Shown here: piece after piece, positions 1 to 4,309 of the stretch
Position numbering within the stretch: position 1 is the first letter of the stretch
Layout: each line of letters starts with the position of its first letter
From: JBEKYD01 sp049509915
Lineage (GTDB): Bacteria; Acidobacteriota; Terriglobia; Bryobacterales; Bryobacteraceae
NCBI GenBank assembly: GCA_049509915.1
Contig: JBEKZL010000399.1
Location: 1 to 5,268 of the forward strand
DNA: 5,268 nucleotides
Direction: 5' to 3'
Translations under genes and position numbers: made by a program
Notes under the pieces: generated by a model
The model's input: the letters and a program-made list of their open reading frames with translations, nothing else
What the model was told of the DNA's origin: nothing
Database searches by the model: none

Positions 1-754
1 CGGTCCATCTTTAGAAACTCCCGTGAGCTCGTGCCCGTTCGGAAGTAATTCCCCCAGCCTCGAAGAACGGGATTCAGCTTGGCGATAATCTGCTTCACAT
101 CTTCCCCGCTGCTCCGCGCACTCGTCATCTCCCGGACTCGGTCCCGGAGTCGATTCATCGCCTTGGGAGACGGCCAACGATGCATGAAATGAAACCGCGG
201 ATTCCGCAGAATCCTGCGCTTCTTGCGGATCGTACACCCCAGGAATTACGAATCCCTCCTTGCCTTTCCGCAGACCCACCGTACGCGTCTTCTCGGGATG
301 CAGTTGCAATCGGAGCCGTTGTTGCATGACCAGCTCGATCCGCCGCAGCGCTTCCCTGGCCTGCGACTCCCTCCCACACATCACTACGAAGTCGTCGCAA
401 TACCGCACCAGCAGCTCCAACTGACTACATCGTGGCTGCCACAGCCGGTCCAGGTAATTCAGATAGATGTTTCGCCAGCAACGGCGAGATCACTCCGCCC
501 TGCGGGGTTCCCGCCAGCGTTTCCCTCACCGTCCCGTCTTCCATCACGCCCGCTGCCAGCCACTGCCGGATTAACTTCAATACCCTTCGATCCGAGATTC
601 GCTCCTTCACCAACTCCATCAGGGTCCCCCTCTGGATGTTGTCAAAGTAGCCCTTGATGTCTGCGTCAACGACGAAGTTGTCGCCCCGGTTGCCCGCTTC
701 GCGGATTGCTTCCAGTGCCTGGGTAGCGCTTCTCTTCGGACGAAAACCGTAATG
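1..754 (-). pseudogene. ltrA: Group II intron reverse transcriptase/maturase remnant: two frameshifts, N-terminus missing, C-terminus beyond left edge
   Basis: This is the remnant of an intron-encoded protein that splices and reverse-transcribes its host group II intron. Reading leftward from 754, three frames together give the RT and maturase order. They show YGFRPKRSATQAL, then motif A (VVDADIKGYFDNI, catalytic Asp codon at 659-661), then GTPQGGVISPLLA and NIYLNYLDRLW. Next come the active-site box RYCDDFVVMC (YCDD at 391-402; YADD is commoner in the family), HPEKTRTVGL, FLGCTIRKK, and the maturase-domain GWGNYFRTG (about 36-59). An extra A at about 470-472 (GCGAAACATC instead of GCGAACATC) and another at about 244-247 (GTAATTCC instead of GTATTCC) shift the frame; removing each restores the family sequence. 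Upstream of the Tyr codon at 749-751 the homology stops and in-frame stops follow, so the N-terminal RT motifs are gone. Family and broken state are near certain; whether the indels are biological or sequencing errors is not settled. Confidence 0.93.
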
Positions 755-755
755 A

Positions 756-768
756 AGGGGATTCCCCT
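756..768. repeat. 13-base perfect palindrome at the point where RT homology ends
   Basis: AGGGGA-T-TCCCCT is a perfect inverted repeat. It lies within 5 bases of the last recognisable RT codon (Tyr at 749-751). It is either chance, a small hairpin of the intron RNA, or a trace of the event that removed the 5' part of the intron. No flanking duplication was seen to choose between these. Confidence 0.4.
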
Positions 769-983
769 AAATTCAGATGGCGGGCCGTCGAGTCATCAGA
801 TGTGTCATGCTCCTCACCCTGAGTTCTGCCGAACGGAGTATGTTCATGGAAAGTCCGCACGTAGACGGGTCGGTGAGGCGTGAGTAGGCAGTACCGGCCA
901 AGGTTGTCTGATCGTCGAAATGGCTTTGGGCCTCGGCTTCATAATTGGAGGTGCCCCACTCTGGCTCTCCCCTGGTAAATCTC

Positions 984-1003
984 GTAAGCGGCCTAAGGCT
1001 TAC
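984..1003. repeat. Hairpin upstream of the zinc-finger gene
   Basis: GTAAGC (984-989) and GCTTAC (998-1003) form a perfect 6-base-pair stem with an 8-base loop that itself contains part of a GCC-TAA-GGC inverted repeat. It sits 20 bases before the Shine-Dalgarno sequence of the gene starting at 1036. No T-run follows, so a Rho-independent terminator is unlikely. An operator or a leader hairpin is possible but unproven. Confidence 0.35.
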
Positions 1004-1023
1004 CTCCCATGCGGTTTGAAAAG

Positions 1024-1030
1024 AAAGGTG
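1024..1030 (+). promoter_or_regulatory. Ribosome binding site deciding the start at 1036
   Basis: AAAGGTG, five bases before the ATG at 1036, is a good Shine-Dalgarno match. It overlaps the codons that follow the alternative in-frame ATG at 1009, which has no comparable site in front of it. The start at 1036 is therefore preferred. Confidence 0.6.
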
Positions 1031-1035
1031 CCGAT

Positions 1036-1350
1036 ATGGAAGTTGTGAAGGACAAACCGGATACCAGCGTTCCCAAGCACATTCCAGGCGACACCCTGGA
1101 GCGCCTTGTGATGAACCGGCTTTCCGAATCCGAGTTGGAACCCGTGGAAGAGCACCTTTTGGTCTGCCGGTCGTGCCAGGATCGGCTGGAAGCGAAAGAC
1201 GAATTCGTGAAGGCGATGAAGGCGGCGATGGCAGAGTTTACGAGATCCGGTGAAGCCCACGAAAACGGGGACGGTCCAACGTTGGTGGTTGACGCCCAGA
1301 GCACTCGTGGCGGCATGTGGGTCCATCGGAAGTGGTTGGTGCGATTCTGA
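1036..1350 (+). CDS. Small zinc-finger (anti-sigma-factor-like) protein, C-terminus probably frameshifted
   Basis: The gene encodes 104 residues. A His-x3-Cys-x2-Cys cluster (EHLLVCRSC; His40, Cys44, Cys47) follows a helical segment LERLVMNRLSESELEPVEEH. This is the layout of the HC2-type zinc finger found at the N-terminus of anti-sigma factors and related small cytoplasmic proteins, which usually bind an ECF sigma factor. No membrane segment is present and no sigma-factor gene is in view, so a regulatory role is only an inference. The end is odd. After GGMWVHRKW the frame stops within four codons, whereas the +1 frame continues as CDSETGFKAYSTELL to a stop at 1457-1459, which resembles the acidic/aromatic tails of such proteins. 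A one-base insertion or two-base deletion near 1335-1342 would explain this. The start is supported by AAAGGTG five bases upstream. It could be a functional short protein or a recent pseudogene. Confidence 0.6.
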   Translation: MEVVKDKPDTSVPKHIPGDTLERLVMNRLSESELEPVEEHLLVCRSCQDRLEAKDEFVKAMKAAMAEFTRSGEAHENGDGPTLVVDAQSTRGGMWVHRKWLVRF

Positions 1351-1805
1351 GACCGGCTTCAAGGCTTACAGCACAGAACTATTAAACGCTACTCAACCCG
1401 ATACAGGCATCGGGGTTCAAGCCGTACAGCAAATTCTCTACGCCGCCTTCTTCGGTTGAGGACATTCCACGGATTGAAAACGACAACGCCCCACGCATCC
1501 CTTGAGATCGCAGGTCAGGCAGGTGACCTTCCCCTTCCTCGAGTTCGGTTCGGCACGATGAGCGGCGGCGATGTTGAGCGTCACGCTACCTCCGAAAGTT
1601 CCAAATCCGAAACGCTAGCGTTCGATGTGGAAGCGCCCGGAATGCCGGTGTCGAATGCAAGACCAAGGGGAACTTCACGGATGCCAAGAGGGTCCAATGC
1701 ACGGGAAGGCTGGCGCTCTTCCCATCCGCCGATTTCAGCGGGGAACTGTACCCATCCGATTTTCGGCCCGAAAGCGTACGAGCGGGTTCGATAGCTTGTG
1801 CTGCG
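1351..1805. other. Stretch without an intact gene between the zinc-finger gene and the integrase remnant
   Basis: About 455 bases with no gene I can recognise on either strand. The first 109 bases hold the possible out-of-frame tail of the zinc-finger gene. From 1578 onward one plus-strand frame stays open into the integrase remnant. Its early part (about 1620-1720) encodes a Cys-containing stretch, with VECKTKGNF followed by RVQCTG, that I cannot assign. Several overlapping open frames exist on both strands here, as expected at this GC content, and none shows a ribosome binding site or a coherent domain. The interval is best read as decayed sequence, part of it probably the lost upstream portion of the integrase. 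Confidence 0.6.
1395..1417. repeat. Imperfect hairpin
   Basis: AACCCGAT (1395-1402) pairs with ATCGGGGTT (1409-1417) over eight base pairs with one bulged G and a six-base loop. It lies 45 bases after the stop of the zinc-finger gene. There is no T-run after it, so a classical terminator is not supported. It also falls inside the +1-frame extension of that gene. Confidence 0.35.
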
Positions 1806-2143
1806 CCGCGCAACACCGGGCTGGAAGCGCGATGTTTCTTCTGGAATGGCACAACGTCCAAGCGGGCCGTGGTGGGCATCCCACAGCGAACGCTGGCTGC
1901 GGTATTCGCCAAGTCGAAGGCGCCCACGCGCATCGGTTCCGCCACACCCTGGCAACCGAGATTCTGGCGCGCGGAGGAAGTGAACAAGACGCGGCGGACA
2001 TACTCGGCATCAGCGCGGCCGTGGTGCGGAAGCACTACGCCAAGTGGTCGCAGGCCCGGCAGCAACGGATCACCAGGATATTCGAGGCCGTGTACGCCGG
2101 TACATACTTGGTACACGAAGAAAAAGGGCCTCTAATCAATTGA
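1806..2143 (+). pseudogene. Tyrosine recombinase/phage-type integrase, C-terminal fragment with a frameshift
   Basis: These are the remains of a site-specific recombinase that cuts and rejoins DNA through a Tyr nucleophile. Two frames join to one protein. The first (from about 1806) reads PRNTGLEARCFFWNGTTSK and then VVGIPQRTLAAVFAK. The second continues VEGAHAHRFRHTLATEIL, then DILGISAAVVRKHYAKW and ARQQRI, to the TGA at 2141-2143. Visible catalytic elements are the HxxR box (HRFR, His codon at 1931) and the Tyr of HYAKW (codon 2036-2038). The usual LGH position reads LGI; relatives with the RKHYAKW ending often lack His there, so this alone does not prove inactivity. One missing G near 1909-1912 (AAGTCG where AAGGTCG would keep frame) breaks the gene. 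The N-terminal arm-binding and core-binding domains and the first catalytic Arg are not recognisable. Its end lies 17 bases from the 3' end of tRNA-Leu, a typical integrase target. Confidence 0.88.
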
Positions 2144-2160
2144 TTCTATAGGGACTAATT

Positions 2161-2247
2161 TGGTGCGGATGATAGGACTTGAACCTACACTCCCTTGCGG
2201 GAACTGGAACCTAAATCCAGCGCGTCTGCCAGTTTCGCCACATCCGC
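2161..2247 (-). tRNA. trnL: tRNA-Leu, anticodon UAG, with encoded CCA
   Basis: This is a complete class II (long variable arm) leucine tRNA that decodes CUN codons. On the minus strand the acceptor stem GCGGATG (2241-2247) pairs with CATCCGC (2165-2171), followed by discriminator A (2164) and encoded CCA (2161-2163). The D arm has the AACTGGCAGACGC pattern of leucine tRNAs. The anticodon stem CTGGA/TCCAG encloses the loop TTTAGGT with anticodon TAG. The variable arm forms a CCC-GCAA-GGG hairpin, and the T arm contains GGTTCAAGTCC. All stems pair, so the gene appears functional. Its 3' end faces the integrase remnant and its 5' end faces the divergent membrane-protein gene. The T-arm-to-CCA part is the usual attachment core for tyrosine recombinases, but no second copy of that core was found in the window. 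Confidence 0.97.
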
Positions 2248-2265
2248 AAGCCGCTGACTCGATTG

Positions 2266-2274
2266 ATTTTACCA
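2266..2274 (-). promoter_or_regulatory. Extended -10 promoter of tRNA-Leu
   Basis: On the minus strand TGG-TAAAAT (TAAAAT at 2266-2271) matches an extended -10 element, 18 bases before the mature tRNA 5' end. That predicts a leader of about 12 bases for RNase P to remove. At 17-base spacing the -35 position (2289-2294) reads GCCAGA, a poor match, so activity would rest on the extended -10. Confidence 0.55.
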
Positions 2275-2356
2275 CGTCTCGCGAGTGGTCTGGCGATCCG
2301 ACGCTACAACAGGCCAATTTCGCGGCAAATTTCAGTTCTGGACGCCCTTGGACCGG

Positions 2357-2365
2357 TGCTAGAAT
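2357..2365 (+). promoter_or_regulatory. Extended -10 promoter directly before the membrane-protein gene (possibly leaderless)
   Basis: TGC-TAGAAT (TAGAAT at 2360-2365) is a good extended -10 element, with only ten bases between it and the ATG at 2376. A transcription start 6-7 bases downstream would leave a leader of about 4 bases. That fits the absence of any Shine-Dalgarno sequence before the ATG. The weak -35 candidate TTCTGG (2336-2341) is 18 bases upstream. Confidence 0.5.
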
Positions 2366-2375
2366 TACGTATCCC

Positions 2376-4130
2376 ATGTCGCGACGTCCCTCTCGCCGTG
2401 CGACCCCGCCAGCGCCTCAAGGTCCAGCCTCAGCTCCGCCCCCGGCGGTTGTGCCTAATTGGCTGCACCCGCTGGTATTAATCCTCGCCGGCTTCGCCCT
2501 GCTTTGCTGCTTCTCGAATTCGTTCCATTCCAACGACGGCTGGTGGCATCTCGAAATGGGCAAGTACGTTTTCGATAACCGCCGCCTGCCGGTGCCCGAT
2601 CCGTTCGGTTTCGCCACCTATCTGCGCGGGCCGGCATATCCCGGGGAGGACATTGTCCGGCACTTCAACCTTACCCAGGAGTGGCTGACCGAAGTCGTCT
2701 TCTACCCGGTTTACCTTCTCGGCGGCTACGGCGCGCTGGTGCTGCTTCGCAACCTGCTGCTGATGGCCGCGTGCGGCGCCGTCGGCCTCCTCGCCTGGCG
2801 CCGGACCGCGAGGTTTTACCTGTCTGTCGCGGCCGCGCTGGCCCCGGCCGCCGTGCTGTACCTGACCGCTACCGACCGGCCGCACCTGTTCACCATCTTC
2901 TTTACAGCGGTGTTCCTGCTCGTCCTGGACGCGCGGCGTCCGCTTTGGCTGCTGCCGCCGCTGGCGCTTCTCTGGGCAAATTTCCACGGCGGTTTCATCA
3001 TGAGCTGGATTCTGGTGGGAGCCTTTTGCGCCGAAGCGCTCTACCAGCGCCTGCGCGGCCAGCCTCCCGCCGGTGAACTCCGCTTGTGGCTCTCCTCCAT
3101 CGCCACCGTTCTCGCCTCTCTGGCCAATCCTAACGGTTGGAACGCCGTTACGACCGTCCTTTATTTCCGCCACAGCAAAATGCTCTCGGTGATTGCCGAA
3201 TGGCGCCCTACCGTGCTCTGGCCTCCAGGTGGTTTCATGCTGCTGCTCGTGGCCGGAACCGCAGTGCTGCTATGGGCGCGCGGCAAAGCCCGCTTCGCCG
3301 ACGTGCTGCTCTTTGCGCTGTTCGGCCTGGCCGGCGTCTACGCTGTCCGCAACGTCATTTTCATCGGCTTGTTCGCGCCGGCCGTGATCGCCACTTACTT
3401 TCCCTGGAAAACGCGCCCGCTGCCGGCCGCCGCCGGGTTCGCCATCGCCGCGGCGATCCTGGCAATCGGGGTGGTGCGGATTGCCGAGGGTCAGGCCCTC
3501 CAGTTCCATGCCCAATTGGCCACTCGTCCCGCCGGCGCAGCCGATTTCCTGCTCGCGCACCATATCGGAGGGCGAATCTACAACCACCTGGAGGATGGCG
3601 GTTACCTGATGTGGCGTCTCTGGCCGAACGACCTGGTCTTCGTCGATGGCCGCCTGCTGAACGAGACGGTCTATCGCGATTACCGCCTCCTGACCTATGA
3701 CATCGACGCCGGCGAACCGCCGCTCCGGATTCTGGACGATTACGGCATCCAAACCCTCGTCGTCAACGGCTTCGAATACACGGCCGGCGAACCGCACATG
3801 CTTATGGTGGCGCTGGCGAACCCCGCGCAGACGGTCTGGAAGCTTGTATATAAGGATACGGTTTCGGCCGTCTTCGTGCGCCAGCCGCTCCCGGGCATCG
3901 GGCCGATCGCCAATACGGAGATCATCCCGGCGATGGCGGACGAGTGCGCCGAACACATGAGCGCGGTGCCCTCCGAGCCCAACTGCGCTCGCGGCATGGC
4001 CAAGCTGTTTCAGCACCTCCGCGACATCACCGACGCCCGCCGCTGGATGGCGTTTTACCTGGGGCACAAGTTGGAACCCGATCCCGAAGCCGAGCGCCAG
4101 TATCAGATGATGCTGGCCGGCGGACGGTGA
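2376..4130 (+). CDS. Polytopic integral membrane protein, GT-C glycosyltransferase-like layout
   Basis: The gene encodes 584 residues. A cytoplasmic Arg/Pro/Ala-rich tail (1-28) is followed by a first membrane helix (about 30-49). A loop carrying NDGWWHLEMGKYV (53-65), LPVPDPFGF (71-79) and QEWLTEVVFY (101-110) comes next, then about nine or ten further helices (about 112-370). Conserved-looking points in that region are DRPHLF (167-172), LWANFHGGF (199-207) and NPNGW (251-255). The C-terminal third (about 375-584) is soluble, with GGRIYNHLEDGGYLMW (398-413) and VFVDGR (421-426). An acidic motif in the first loop followed by many helices and a soluble C-terminal domain resembles GT-C/PMT-type enzymes, which use lipid-linked sugars outside the inner membrane. 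I know this WWHL...DPF family mainly as uncharacterised, and the substrate cannot be told. The frame stays open upstream to 2160, but that part is antisense to tRNA-Leu; the ATG at 2376, just after a -10 box, is the sensible start. Confidence 0.85.
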   Translation: MSRRPSRRATPPAPQGPASAPPPAVVPNWLHPLVLILAGFALLCCFSNSFHSNDGWWHLEMGKYVFDNRRLPVPDPFGFATYLRGPAYPGEDIVRHFNLTQEWLTEVVFYPVYLLGGYGALVLLRNLLLMAACGAVGLLAWRRTARFYLSVAAALAPAAVLYLTATDRPHLFTIFFTAVFLLVLDARRPLWLLPPLALLWANFHGGFIMSWILVGAFCAEALYQRLRGQPPAGELRLWLSSIATVLASLANPNGWNAVTTVLYFRHSKMLSVIAEWRPTVLWPPGGFMLLLVAGTAVLLWARGKARFADVLLFALFGLAGVYAVRNVIFIGLFAPAVIATYFPWKTRPLPAAAGFAIAAAILAIGVVRIAEGQALQFHAQLATRPAGAADFLLAHHIGGRIYNHLEDGGYLMWRLWPNDLVFVDGRLLNETVYRDYRLLTYDIDAGEPPLRILDDYGIQTLVVNGFEYTAGEPHMLMVALANPAQTVWKLVYKDTVSAVFVRQPLPGIGPIANTEIIPAMADECAEHMSAVPSEPNCARGMAKLFQHLRDITDARRWMAFYLGHKLEPDPEAERQYQMMLAGGR

Positions 4131-4309
4131 ACACGACCTAAGGGAGGCACCCCGCGCAGAGATCCGCGCCGAAGTCGCCAGTCAGACGGGTGTCTCACAC
4201 CTGGTCGACATCATTGGTAAGATAGCCGGACTCGACAACGGGATCACCCGGTTAGCGCGTTAGCCCACCCCAGCCTCGCACCCGCCGCCGGGATGTTAGC
4301 CTGTGAGAT
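4131..4309. other. Spacer with an unexplained start-less reading frame
   Basis: This 179-base spacer holds no gene with a start codon. One plus-strand frame, +1 relative to the preceding gene, is open through it to a TAG at 4261-4263. It reads protein-like, with EIRAEVASQTGVSHL then DIIGKIAGLDNGITRL. A strong Shine-Dalgarno-like AAGGGAGG (4140-4147) precedes it, but no ATG, GTG or TTG follows at usable spacing in frame. A small hairpin GGTGT-CTC-ACACC (4189-4201) lacks a T-run, so no terminator is called. The frame could be a fossil C-terminus of the upstream gene, a decayed small gene, or chance. Confidence 0.45.
4294..4302 (+). promoter_or_regulatory. Weak extended -10 candidate before the PmbA/TldE gene
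   Basis: TGT-TAGCCT has the TGnTA start and final T of an extended -10 element and ends seven bases before the ATG at 4310. No -35 element is seen, and there is no strong Shine-Dalgarno sequence either, only GAG in GTGAGAT. The arrangement mirrors the promoter before the membrane-protein gene, which is the main reason to list it. Confidence 0.25.

Noticed and set aside
223..657. Long plus-strand open frames across the left end
   Set aside because: They are antisense to clear reverse transcriptase motifs on the minus strand and have Pro/Ser/Arg-rich content with no domain.
1413..1422. Possible second copy of the tRNA T arm (GGGTTCAAGCC) as the other attachment site
   Set aside because: The match to the tRNA-Leu T loop is only about nine bases, is common to many sequences, and the neighbouring acceptor-stem sequence is absent.
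1586..2116. 176-codon minus-strand frame over the integrase remnant
   Set aside because: The plus strand here carries clear tyrosine recombinase motifs; the minus frame has none and no ribosome binding site.
2120..2160. Terminator for tRNA-Leu (AATCAATTGATT palindrome at 2134-2145 and a T5 run further along on the minus strand)
   Set aside because: The palindrome is AT-rich and gives a weak stem, and the T-run is separated from it by about eight bases, so it does not meet the usual pattern.
2160..2375. In-frame N-terminal extension of the membrane protein beginning at 2160
   Set aside because: It is antisense to the complete tRNA-Leu and to its promoter, encodes no coherent sequence, and the ATG at 2376 sits just after a good -10 box and starts a sensible N-terminus.
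2478..3173. 231-codon minus-strand frame inside the membrane-protein gene
   Set aside because: It is a shadow of a GC-rich gene on the other strand, rich in Gln, Gly, Arg and Glu, with no recognisable family.
3270..4067. 265-codon minus-strand frame inside the membrane-protein gene
   Set aside because: It is antisense to the soluble C-terminal region of a convincing protein and shows only low-complexity Arg/Asp/Val content.
4189..4201. GGTGT-CTC-ACACC hairpin as terminator of the membrane-protein gene
   Set aside because: The stem is only five base pairs, no T-run follows, and it lies about 60 bases after the stop codon.
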